Source: Aquisalinus luteolus (GTDB taxonomy: Bacteria > Pseudomonadota > Alphaproteobacteria > Caulobacterales > Parvularculaceae). Taken from it: a DNA stretch of 64,000 nucleotides. The DNA lies in assembly GCF_009712425.2 (NCBI RefSeq), contig NZ_VCJR02000001.1, positions 186,001-250,000 of the forward strand, in the 5' to 3' direction. The position numbers were made by a program, and so were the translations under genes. The notes beneath the pieces were generated by a model. It saw only the letters and a program-made list of their open reading frames with translations, was not told the origin of the DNA and searched no databases. This document shows positions 1 through 10,000 of the stretch, piece after piece. Position 1 is the first letter of the stretch. Each line of letters begins with the position of its first letter.

Positions 1-862
1 TCCCAATACGCAGGCGCAGTCCCTTGCCTTTCGCCGGTCCTTCCTGATCGCGATGATCTACGACAACCCAAGCCCGCAATATATCGTCAACATGCAGCGC
101 GGCATCCTGGATGTGCTGGAAGAGACGAACCTGCAGCTGGTCATCAAGCCGTGCGACCGGAGCGATCCGAAGTTCTTCGAGAAGATGGCCGCTTTCATGC
201 AGCGCAATACGCTGTTCGGTGCCATCCTGCCGCCTTCCGTGTCCGAGGACGACAAGCTCGTCACCATGTTGAACGATTACGACTGCCCGTGCATCCGCAT
301 TGCCTCGGTCAATCTCGATACGTCGGACCGCATGGTGAGAACCCATGACAGCGAGGGCGCAGCGGAGGCGGCACGCCATATCGCGTCGCTGGGGCACAAG
401 CGCATCGCCCATATTCATGGCCCGCTGTCATTCCGTTCAGCCCATGAAAGGCTGGAGGGTTTCCGCCGCGGTCTGGAGGAGCATGGGCTGGACCTGCCGT
501 CGGAAATGATTCGCGAAGGGGCCTACACCTATGATTCCGGTGTGCGCTGCGCCGAGCAACTTCTCTCTCTCGGTACGCCGCCAACGGCGATCTTTGCCGG
601 TAATGACGAGATGGCCATCGGCATTTACCAGGTCGCCCGGTCCAAGGGCTACAGCGTGCCGGAGGATCTTTCCATTGTCGGGTTCGATGACACGCCGATT
701 GCCTCGCGCGTCTGGCCGGCCCTGACCACAGTCCGACTGCCGATCCGGGAGATGGGTTCGGCTGCCGCGCTGAAGCTGGTCGCGGCCCCTGAAGAGGCTG
801 CCAGGGAGATTTCCTTCATGCCTGAGCTGATCGTCCGCAGCTCGACCTCAAGGCGCAAGTGA
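1..862 (+). CDS. LacI-family transcriptional regulator, 5' end missing
   Basis: The frame is open from base 2 and the first methionine seen (base 53) is internal, so the N-terminal helix-turn-helix lies outside the window. What remains is a periplasmic-binding-protein-like effector domain. It opens with the LacI-family pattern of a linker, a hydrophobic strand (SFLIAMIYDNP) and a helix with NMQRGILD, and later has FAGNDEMAIG and VPEDLSIVGFDD, the conserved strand-turn segments near the ligand cleft. LacI-family proteins are cytoplasmic sugar-responsive repressors or activators. Its target genes are probably to the left, because the next gene runs on the opposite strand and is a sigma factor. 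The inducer cannot be told from the sequence. Confidence 0.9.
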   Translation, partial: PNTQAQSLAFRRSFLIAMIYDNPSPQYIVNMQRGILDVLEETNLQLVIKPCDRSDPKFFEKMAAFMQRNTLFGAILPPSVSEDDKLVTMLNDYDCPCIRIASVNLDTSDRMVRTHDSEGAAEAARHIASLGHKRIAHIHGPLSFRSAHERLEGFRRGLEEHGLDLPSEMIREGAYTYDSGVRCAEQLLSLGTPPTAIFAGNDEMAIGIYQVARSKGYSVPEDLSIVGFDDTPIASRVWPALTTVRLPIREMGSAAALKLVAAPEEAAREISFMPELIVRSSTSRRK

Positions 863-870
863 GCGTTGCT

Positions 871-1437
871 CTAGCTTAGCCTGTCGAGCAGCCAGGCGCG
901 CGCGGCCCGCCAGCGTCGTTTCACCGTTGAAGGCGAACAGTCCCTGATTTCGGCGATTTCCTCCACCGTCATGCCGGCGAAATAGCGAAGCTCCACAATA
1001 TCGGCGAGATCGGCATCGACCTGGGCCAGCTGCTCGAGGGCGGCATGAAGCTCCTCGATATCCATCGCCTCCTCGTCGGCGGCATGATGCTCGGTGACGA
1101 GGGTGACCTTGTGATGATGCCGTTTCTGAGCCATGCGCCGGCGGGCGTGATCGACCAGGATCTGCCGCATCATCGTGGCGGACAGCGCCATGAAATGGGA
1201 CCGGTCCTCGATGCGCAGGCGCTTCTGCTGGACGAGCTTGAGGACGATTTCGTTGACCAGTTCATCGGCGTAAAGCGAGTTGCGCCTGTCATGGCGCAGG
1301 ATGGAAGAGGACAGGGAGCGCAGGTCGTCATGAAAGATGTCGATAAGGCCGTGCGCTGCGTCGGCGTCGCCTTCGCGCCACCGCCTCATCAGCTCCATCG
1401 ACCTCTCTTCGGTCTCTATCTGATCCGGCACACTCAC
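871..1437 (-). CDS. ECF-like RNA polymerase sigma factor (DHARRR-type)
   Basis: A 188-residue sigma-70 family protein with region 2 (ADELVNEIVLKL, then MRQILVDHARRR, the signature of the ECF subgroup usually found beside Ser/Thr kinases) and region 4 (a helix-turn-helix in MTVEEIAEIRDCSPSTVKRR). The longest reading frame starts at a GTG at 1437. An ATG at 1398 preceded by AGAGGT is an alternative giving a shorter N-terminus. No anti-sigma factor gene is adjacent. Instead the gene is divergent from a membrane-spanning Ser/Thr kinase, and kinases linked to this sigma subgroup are thought to control it by phosphorylation (family knowledge, not shown here). Likely targets are the kinase and the autotransporter downstream, which share an upstream element. 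Confidence 0.88.
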   Translation of the reverse strand: MSVPDQIETEERSMELMRRWREGDADAAHGLIDIFHDDLRSLSSSILRHDRRNSLYADELVNEIVLKLVQQKRLRIEDRSHFMALSATMMRQILVDHARRRMAQKRHHHKVTLVTEHHAADEEAMDIEELHAALEQLAQVDADLADIVELRYFAGMTVEEIAEIRDCSPSTVKRRWRAARAWLLDRLS

Positions 1438-1461
1438 CCCCGGGGTTCCGAATTGACCCGT

Positions 1462-1477
1462 TTCCGGATCGATTGAC
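1462..1477 (+). promoter_or_regulatory. Shared upstream element TTCCGGAT-N3-TTGAC, copy 1
   Basis: The block TTCCGGAT, three bases, TTGAC lies in the sigma/kinase divergent region, 90 bases before the kinase start. The same block with identical spacing recurs at 3989-4004 before the autotransporter gene. A nearby TTGACCCGT (1453-1461) also recurs (4000-4008), although its position relative to the block differs. It may be a promoter or activator site for the linked sigma factor; that role is inferred. Confidence 0.45.
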
Positions 1478-1566
1478 GTTTAGAATAGTGTATCCTTTTG
1501 CTTGCATGGCGCAAGAGATGGTCTGTGGCGCGGCCGGGCAGATGTCCCGCCGTTCGGGGAGGGAAA

Positions 1567-3984
1567 ATGACCACCATACATGAAGAGCGCGAAGCTCTGG
1601 CATTATTGCAAGATTATTGGGACCAGCCGTCTCAGGAGCGGGATGAGTGGCTCAAGGCCCGGACACAGGGCCGGGACAAGCTGCGCTACAGGGTCTTGCG
1701 GCTGGCCAGCTCCGAAACCAGCGTCACAGGCCGGTTCCGAACGGGCGGTGCCGGGTCGGAGCTGACAGACATCGTCTATCCGGAGCGCATCGGCGCCTAT
1801 CGCCTCGTTGATATCATCGGCGAGGGCGGCATGGGCACGGTTTTTACCGGTGAGCGGGACAGCGGTGATTTCGAACACAAGGTCGCGATAAAGATCATCC
1901 GTCCGGGGCTGCTGAAGGAATCCCTGATCGAGCGGTTCAAGCGCGAGCGCCAGACCCTTGCCGGGTTCGATCACCCTAATATCGCCCGGCTTTTCGATGG
2001 TGGCGAACTGGAGGACGGATCGCCCTTTATCATCATGGAATATGTCGATGGTCAGTCGATCACGGAATACTGCAAGCAGAATGACATCGGCAGAAAAGTG
2101 GGGCTCGGCCTCTTCCTCGACCTGTGCGATGCCGTCAGCCATGCCCACCAGAACCTGATCGTTCACCGAGACCTGACACCGTCAAATATTCTGGTGACGA
2201 AGACGGGAAGCGTGAAGCTGATCGATTTCGGCATCGCCAAGCCGCATGAGCTGGACGGGGCCGGGCCGGCCCATTTTTCCGTGCAATCGCTCAGTTTTAC
2301 CCCCGGCTTTGCCGCGCCGGAGCGGCGGGCAGGCCAACCGACGACCACCCTGTCGGACATCTATTCCCTCGGGCGTGTGCTGGAGGCGATGAGCCGCCGC
2401 TGGCGGCCCGATCGCGATCTTGCCGCCATCGTGGAAAGGGCAACGGCGGCAGCGCCGGAAGAGCGCTATCCGGCCGTCAACGCCCTGTCGAAGGATGTTC
2501 AGGCCTTGCTGGCCGGGGATGCGGTCGAGGCACGCAATGGAGGGCTAGGCTACAGGGCCGGGCGCGTCATCACCAAGCGCAAGTGGATGTCGGGCGTAGC
2601 CATGGTGGTGCTGGCAGGGCTGATCGGCGGCCTCGTCGTGACAAACAATCTTTACCGCGAAGCCGAGGCGGCCCGCATGGAAGCGGAGCGCCGGTTCGGT
2701 GATGTGCGTGATCTGGCCAACACCATGATGTTCGATATCTATAATGCGATCGAGGATGTGCCCGGCAGCTCCGATGCGCTGATGCAACTCGCGACGGCGG
2801 CGCAGGGATATCTCGACGATCTGTCGGCAAGCAGCGCGGCGGATCGGGGATTGCGCCTCGAGACCGCCGAAGGCCTGATCCGTCTGTCTGAAATCCAGGG
2901 CTCCCCCAGCCGCGGCGCACGACTCGATGCGCAAAAAGCCAAGGAGAACCTCAATCAGGCCATCACTTTACTGACGGAGCTGCAGGACACGGACCCCGGC
3001 AATGATGCTGTCAGGCTGAACCTTGGACGGGCCTATTCCGACCTCAGCCGGATCTACACTTATATCGATCAGGATTATGAGGCTGCAGAGGCTGCCATCA
3101 CCTCTGCTATCGGTGTGCTGGAACCTCAGACGGGGGCCCGGTTCTCCCGTGAGGCGGTGGTTCAGGAAGCGCTGTTCGAGGCCCGGCTGCTGGCCTCGAC
3201 ACTGGAGAGCCATCAAGGCAGGCACGAGGCTGCTATCACGGGGCTTGAGGAGTTGCGCGATGACCTGCTCGTCTTCTGGCCGATGCATGAGGAAAATGCG
3301 TCGGACAAACAGGCCGGAGACCTCCAGATGGTCGCGACCCTGACGGAGCTTTGCCGTAACCACGCCTTTACCGAAGGGTATGAGAAGGCGATCGCGACCT
3401 GTGACGATGCTGTCACCCGGATCGACGCGCTGTATGAAACCTCCCCCGACGAGATCGATATCGCCCGTGCCTATTACATGGCCCATGACTTGCGTGGCTT
3501 TGCCCATGGCAATGCAGGCAATGGCCCGCAATCGGTGAGCGATTACGAGGCGGCGCTATATGCCGTTCGGGACCTGACCCGCCGCGACCCGAACAACGAG
3601 CATTTCAGGCAGGCGCTGGATCTCGTCGAAAGCGGGATCATGGTCGCCTATGCGGTCAATGGCGACTTCGAAAAGTCAGAGGCAACGGCACTGATCGGCA
3701 TCGAAAAGGCCGAGGCGCGCCTCGCGGCGTCGCCGGAAAAGGCAAACCTGAAACGCAACCTTATGGTCGGTCACTGGAACCTGCAGACCCTCTACGGCAT
3801 GTTCAATGAACAGGAGAAGCGCTGCGCCACCATGGCGGAGGTCAAGCGGCTTGCCGACGAGATGGAAGCCGGCGGCGTTCTTGCCGATATCGATCGCGCC
3901 GGGCTTCAGGTGATCTATGCCGAGTACGCCAAATGTCCCGGTGTGTCTTTGGATGCGCCGGATATGCCGGTCACTGAAGAGTAA
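1567..3984 (+). CDS. Transmembrane Ser/Thr protein kinase with TPR-like C-terminal half
   Basis: Start chosen at the ATG at 1567 because GGGAGG sits just upstream; a longer frame begins at 1498. Residues about 78-340 form a Hanks-type kinase: glycine loop GEGGMGTV, ATP lysine K109 (VAIK), catalytic HRD with D202, N207, and DFG with D220. The catalytic-loop lysine normally after HRDL is threonine (HRDLT, T204). A single membrane segment follows at about 341-363, then some 440 residues rich in alpha-helical repeats of TPR character, presumably periplasmic and ligand- or partner-sensing. The family phosphorylates Ser/Thr on cytoplasmic targets. The divergent sigma factor is the obvious candidate partner and the next gene, an autotransporter, a candidate output. 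Confidence 0.87.
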   Translation: MTTIHEEREALALLQDYWDQPSQERDEWLKARTQGRDKLRYRVLRLASSETSVTGRFRTGGAGSELTDIVYPERIGAYRLVDIIGEGGMGTVFTGERDSGDFEHKVAIKIIRPGLLKESLIERFKRERQTLAGFDHPNIARLFDGGELEDGSPFIIMEYVDGQSITEYCKQNDIGRKVGLGLFLDLCDAVSHAHQNLIVHRDLTPSNILVTKTGSVKLIDFGIAKPHELDGAGPAHFSVQSLSFTPGFAAPERRAGQPTTTLSDIYSLGRVLEAMSRRWRPDRDLAAIVERATAAAPEERYPAVNALSKDVQALLAGDAVEARNGGLGYRAGRVITKRKWMSGVAMVVLAGLIGGLVVTNNLYREAEAARMEAERRFGDVRDLANTMMFDIYNAIEDVPGSSDALMQLATAAQGYLDDLSASSAADRGLRLETAEGLIRLSEIQGSPSRGARLDAQKAKENLNQAITLLTELQDTDPGNDAVRLNLGRAYSDLSRIYTYIDQDYEAAEAAITSAIGVLEPQTGARFSREAVVQEALFEARLLASTLESHQGRHEAAITGLEELRDDLLVFWPMHEENASDKQAGDLQMVATLTELCRNHAFTEGYEKAIATCDDAVTRIDALYETSPDEIDIARAYYMAHDLRGFAHGNAGNGPQSVSDYEAALYAVRDLTRRDPNNEHFRQALDLVESGIMVAYAVNGDFEKSEATALIGIEKAEARLAASPEKANLKRNLMVGHWNLQTLYGMFNEQEKRCATMAEVKRLADEMEAGGVLADIDRAGLQVIYAEYAKCPGVSLDAPDMPVTEE

Positions 3985-3988
3985 CTTT

Positions 3989-4004
3989 TTCCGGATTTTT
4001 TGAC
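3989..4004 (+). promoter_or_regulatory. Shared upstream element TTCCGGAT-N3-TTGAC, copy 2
   Basis: Second copy of the block seen at 1462-1477, with the same eight and five fixed bases and the same three-base gap, 79 bases before the autotransporter start. A TTTACAGTAG stretch at 4029-4038 resembles TTTAGAATAG at 1479-1488 (8 of 10 bases) but at a different distance, so I do not assign -35 and -10 boxes. Confidence 0.45.
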
Positions 4005-4082
4005 CCGTCCCGTCCTGAATTCCCGTGCTTTACAGTAGGGGGAGCATTCAGGCGCCTCTGTCGGACCATTGAGGAGGCGGGG

Positions 4083-7000
4083 ATGACAATCTCGACCGAG
4101 AACAGACAAGGCGCGATGCGCCGGTTGCTGCTGGCAGGGGCCAGCGCTGCAGCGATGAGTATACTATCGGCGCCAGCTGGTTTCAGTGCGGCGTGGGCTG
4201 AGTGCGAACTGGTAGACAACGAGCTTGTCTGTACCGGCGATCTGACCCGGGGGGTGCGAAACCCCAACGATTTCACGGTGCCGCCGGTCGAGCGGCTGGT
4301 CATCAGGGATGTCACGGGTGATATAACCCCTGATACGGACCTGCATGGCAGTAATGCCAGCGAGGGCATCGAGTTCAACGCCCCCTTCAGCAGTGCAGAA
4401 AATCTCTATCTGACCGTCGATCTAGGCGACTTCGCCATTCGCACGAACGGCATAGACCGGCCCGGCAATGGTGTTATTTTTCTCGGGGAGAACAGCAACC
4501 TCTTCGCCGATATCAAGGCGGACATCTTTGCCGGCTCGTTCCTTGGTAGCCACGGTATCGTCCTGGGCACGGCCAAAAGCGGGAATATCGATCTGGTCTC
4601 AGAGGGCCTGATCAATGTGACCGGTGAAAGAAGCAGGGGTATTTATGGTGTCGCGATGAGTACCTTCGAATATGTCGAGGTCGACGGCGACACCATTACC
4701 ATCATCTCGCCGGACCGGTTCCCGCTGGGCGATGCGAACATCACCCTGAAGCATACCGGAACGGTAACGACGAACGGCGATAACGGCCATGCGGTCATGT
4801 CCGAACTTGGCAATGGCGAAAGCAGGATCACTTTCGATGGAAGCATCACGACGTATGGCGAGGACTCCGTCGGTATTTTCTCCAGGATCTATTCCGGCCT
4901 GATCGATATCGATAGCACCGCCACCATCAATACCAGCGGCATCAGATCTGCCGGGATTTATGCAACCGGACTGGGGGGCGGTGGCATCAATATCAATTCC
5001 ATCGGCAATGTGACTACACAGGGCGAGGAAAGCCCCGGTCTCTATGGTGATACCGAGTTCGGCAGCGTCGGCATTATTTCCGAGGGCGACATAAGTACAA
5101 GCGGTACCCAAGGCTTTGGCATCTATGCCTGGTCAGGCGATGGCGGCGATGCCGGTGTCGTATCGACAGGAGACATCACCATTGGCGGCGATCAGGCCGC
5201 TGGCATCTTTGCCCACAGCGCCGTGGGTCAGGCCGCTGTGGTCTCGACCGGGAACGTGACAGTGTCAGGATCCGCATCGGGTGGCATCGTGGTCGAGGGC
5301 GGCGGTGATCTCGCCTATATCAACCAGACCGGCGAAGTATCCGTCGCCGATGGCTATGGGCTGTTTGCGACGAACACTGGCGATGGCGATGCGACCATCC
5401 TGCTCGACGGGTCTGTCACCGGATCAGCGGGATCAGGGCAGAACGTCGTTGGGGCAGTTGCGAGGGGTGAGGGTAGTGCGGTCGTCGATATTTCGCAGGA
5501 CAGCACGATCACTTCGCTGCCCGGGGCAAATGCCTCTGCGCTGGCCGGGGTAGAAGGCAATGGTGCGGGTCTGGTCGGCGTTTTCAATCAGGGCACACTG
5601 ACCTCAGGCAATGACGGCCTTCAGGGCATGTTGCTCCTTCAGAATGGCACCGGTGAGATACTGGGATACAATTACGGTACGATAACCACGACCGGTGCCA
5701 ATGCCGCAGCGATCGATGCGACGTCACTGGGGGGTGATATCACGATCTACACCAGTGGCGATATCTCGGCGACGGGCGATGGCACAGACGCCCTTGTCGG
5801 TCAGGCCAGTGAGGGTGCCATGGTTAGCATTGGCGTCGGTCCGGATGTTACGGTCACAGGCGGCAGCGGCACCGGCTCGGCCATCGCCGTCTATGGCAAT
5901 GCCGACAATGACGATCCCGATGCTCTCATCAGCATCGGAACGGGCAGCACGGTCTCTGCCCTGTCAGGGCTCGCCATCTATGGCGAAGGCGGCAATGAGG
6001 TGATCACGAACCGGGGCACGATCCTTGGCAACATCATCATGAGCGATGGCGAGAGCCTGCTGGAGAACCTGATCGGTGCGCGCTATGAGCCCGGCGACTC
6101 AATCGATCTGGGCGATGAAGGCGTGCTGAACAATTTCGGCACCCTGTCACCCTTCGGTGATGGCGTGATCGGCACCAGCGTCATGCGCGGCGACCTCGTT
6201 CTGCAGCCGGAAGGGACTCTCTTCGTCGACATCATGCCCGATGGCACCGCTGATATTCTGGATATTATCGGCAGTATCCAGCTCGGTGGTACACTCGTCA
6301 TCAACGCCTTGAGCCTGTTGACTGACTACACGGCCAGCACCGACTTCGGCATCATCTTGACAACGGAAGGATTTGACGGGTTCTTTCTCGACATTATCGA
6401 CAATATCCCCGACCTGAACTTCCTGCCGATCTCTGCCAATAACGGTACTGCCGTCATCCTGAGGCTGCTTGCGCCGCAGGACGCCGTGTCGGCACCCGTC
6501 GGCTGTACAGCCTCTGGCGGGATCATCGTTTGTGCCGGCACTCTGAATGGCGGTGTTACCAACTTCGGCGCTAACCGGAATACGACTGCCTATGAGGTGA
6601 ATGGGCTCACCATCAGCGACCTGGCTGCGCCAATTTCGATTGCGACTGCGGGTTCTGTCGGTCTCGGCCTGAACCTGAGGCAGTCTGATCCACTGGTCCT
6701 CGATATCGATCTTGGCGGTAATAGCCTGACGATGCAGGGCAATAGCAGTTGGGGGATCGGCGCCATTTCCGATGGCGATGTCACCGTCAATTCGTCCGGC
6801 AACATCCGGATGAACCGGACCGGTCGCGCCATCAACGCGTCGTCGCGCGAAGGTGGCAATGTCAGCATCTCCCATGATGGTTCTATCTACACGGCCAATC
6901 CTGACAGCCTCGGCATTGTAGGCTTTGCTTACGAGGATGGCGATGTGAACATCGACATGTCCGGTGCAATCACGATGGAGTATCAGGGCTCCGTCGGTAT

Positions 7001-10000
7001 CAGGGCGCAAACCGACGATGGTGACATCAATATCAATTATGCCGACGGCACGCTGTACGGTCAGGGTGTCCAGACCATCGGCATGTATCTGCGCACGGTC
7101 AATGGAGACATCAATCTCGACAGTAATGCCGACATCTTTATCGACAATGACATCGCCATCGATGCACTCGTTTCGGGTGATGGCAATATAGATGCCGTTC
7201 TTTCGAACGAAATCGACGCTTATTTCGGTTTCGAGGATGGGGCGGTGCAATTCATCATCGATGGAAATGGCAATATAAACGTCGACAACTCCGCCACGTT
7301 CGAGACGAACGGTACGGCGATATATACCCGCGTCAACGGCACCGGGGATATCGATATCGTCAATACCGGAATCATCAATGAATCAGCACTCGATGCAACG
7401 GCCTGGGGAGCTTTCAGTCAAGCTATCGAACTCAGAACCGCGAACGGGTCAGCCACGCTGGAGAATTCGGCACTCGTTACCGGCGATGATGGTGCAATCT
7501 ATATGGGCATCAATGGCGGTGACATAAGCTTCGACAATAGTGGCGACATCTATGGTCATACAGGAACCACAATCTGGCTTCGTGTAGAGCGTAACGAGGC
7601 AGGAGAAGGCGGTGATGTTACCTTCTCCAATACAGCCGACATCTACGGCTTCCGCGAACTGCTCAAGATCGAGGCTGATGGCCGCGTGGAAGTCACCAAT
7701 TCCGGCAATATGGAAAGTACCCGCACAGCTGATGATTTCGGATTCAAGATTACGTCTTCCGGCGAATCCGAGACCAAGGATGGATCGACAGACATCGTGG
7801 TCATCAATACTGGCGATATTACGCGAACGCCGCCTGTTCCCAGCAGATTCTCGCCAACGTCCGGCGGCGTTCAGATAGGGCATACCGGCACCAATGGCAC
7901 GATCACTTTTGACAATAGCGGTACGATCACCGCTGGCGGGCAGGACGCCCATGGTCTCTACATCGGCACAACCAGCGAGAATGCGTACGAGGTTGACGGG
8001 CTCGAGCTGAACACGGCGAACGCGACTATCTCCACTACAGGAGACATCATTAGTTCCGGCACGAACGGCTCCGGTATCAGGGTAGCCAACGCTGAAGGCG
8101 TAACGGCGGATTTTATGATCACCGGCGCGACTGTCAGCGGTGGTACCGGCGATGATGCGGCTGGCATCACCACTGTCCTCAGCGAAGCCGGGTCGGCGGC
8201 TATCTTCCGCTTCGATGACGGCTCGGTCCTGAACGCAGAATCCGGGAAGGCCTATATTGGCGGGCTTGGAAACGACCATCTGTGGATGGCCGGGACGGCA
8301 GAAGGCTCCATCGATTTTGGCGGTGGTGACGACAGGCTGACCCTTGTCGATGACGGCTCCGTCACCGGGCCGATCGAGTTTGGCGATGGCGATGACACGA
8401 TCGCCGTTTCCGTCAGCGCCGGGCAAACGCGGATGCTGGACCAGTTCCTGACAGCCGCCACCGCAGTTTCCGGTGCAGAGAATTTCATGTTCGATGGGGA
8501 AGGCCGCCTCGATATCCTCGACGGGATGGAGGGGCCGCTGGCGGGCCTGATGATGATGGTCCAGTCCGGTACAATGCGGTTCAACGCGACAGCCGGCAAC
8601 TCCATCTCCATCGGACCCGATGGCCGACTGGAGGGGACCGGCACTGTCGGCAGCATCACCAATAGTGGCGTGCTGGCACCGGGCAACTCCATCGGCACCT
8701 TGACGGTGAGCGGCGATGTGGTCCTTGAAAGCGGCAGCACGCTGGAAATCGAGATTGCCGCCGATGGGACATCGGACCTGATCTCCGCCGGTGGCCAGAC
8801 GAGCCTGGGCGGCATGCTGCAGGTCGATGCGATCGATATCCTGACCTCCTACATGGCGGATACCGAATACACGATCATCGAAAGTGCCGGCGGTATCTCC
8901 GGTGCCTTCGAAAGCATCATGGACAACCTGCCCGATCTTGATGCCGTCGTGGATCTTGGCACTGCAAACACCGTGCTTCTGGCCCTCAGGGCATCAGGCA
9001 CGGACCCTGATCCGGACGTTGATCCAGACCCCGATACCGATCCCGATCCGGACACCGATCCAGATCCGGATACTGACCCGGACCCGGATACCGATCCCGA
9101 TCCGGACACTGATCCGGACCCCGATACGGATCCGGATACAGATCCCGATCCGGACACAGACCCGGAAGGCGAAGAGCCGGATACGGAAGTGGAGAACGAG
9201 CCGAAATTCTCCGACACCTCGATCGTTGCAGACGCCCTGCAATCCCAGGTCTCGCTGGCACGTGCCTTCTCCGACGGGCTGATCCAGCGCACCCGCGAAG
9301 GGCTTGTCCAGCCCGGCACGGTCTCGACCTACGAGACAGCAGATGGTGCAGAAGTGACGGCATGGGCACAGGGTGAGGTTCAGCAGATCAATGCCGATGG
9401 CAATGGCGATGCGCAGGAGACGAGCCCTTATGAGTCGCAGAATTACGGTGCGACCCTCGGGGTTGAGTATTCCAGTGAACGGCCCGGCCAGACGCTGACT
9501 GCCGGTGTCGCCCTCGGCTTCGGGTCGAACGAGGTCTCGTCCGGCCTGAGCGAGGCTGATGTCGAGAGCCTGCGTCTTGGTGCTTATGGCAGCATGACCA
9601 CCCCGCGCCTGCGCCTGTCTGCGGCAGCTGTCTACAGTGCCGACGACTATGAGTTCGTGCGGGGCGTCGCGATCGCGCCCTATACCGTCGAAGGCTACGG
9701 TGAGGCGGATGGCCAGTCGATGACGGCGCGTATCGATGCGGCGATCAACCTGGTTCCGGCCGGGGAGAACGGCACATCCTCATGGCGCGCCGGGCCGGTC
9801 TTCGGGGTGGAAACCGTGAAGGGCGAGCGCGACGGCTATGAGGAAACCGGCCTCGGTATCCTCAGCCATACCTTCGACGATGCCGACATGGATGCGACCT
9901 TCGTCAGTGCCGGTGCCAGCGTCGAGTATGCCTCGACAGGCCGCAACGGGCCGGTGACGACCTATGTCGATGCCCGCTACGAACATGGCTTCGGTGACCG

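Noticed and set aside
8849-9319. Ser-Gly, Arg-Ile and Asp-Arg repeat frames around the DP linker, and a CRISPR-like look of the repeat
   Set aside because: They are other-frame readings of the Asp-Pro coding repeat. Repeat units are about 6-18 bases without spacers, so it is not a CRISPR array.
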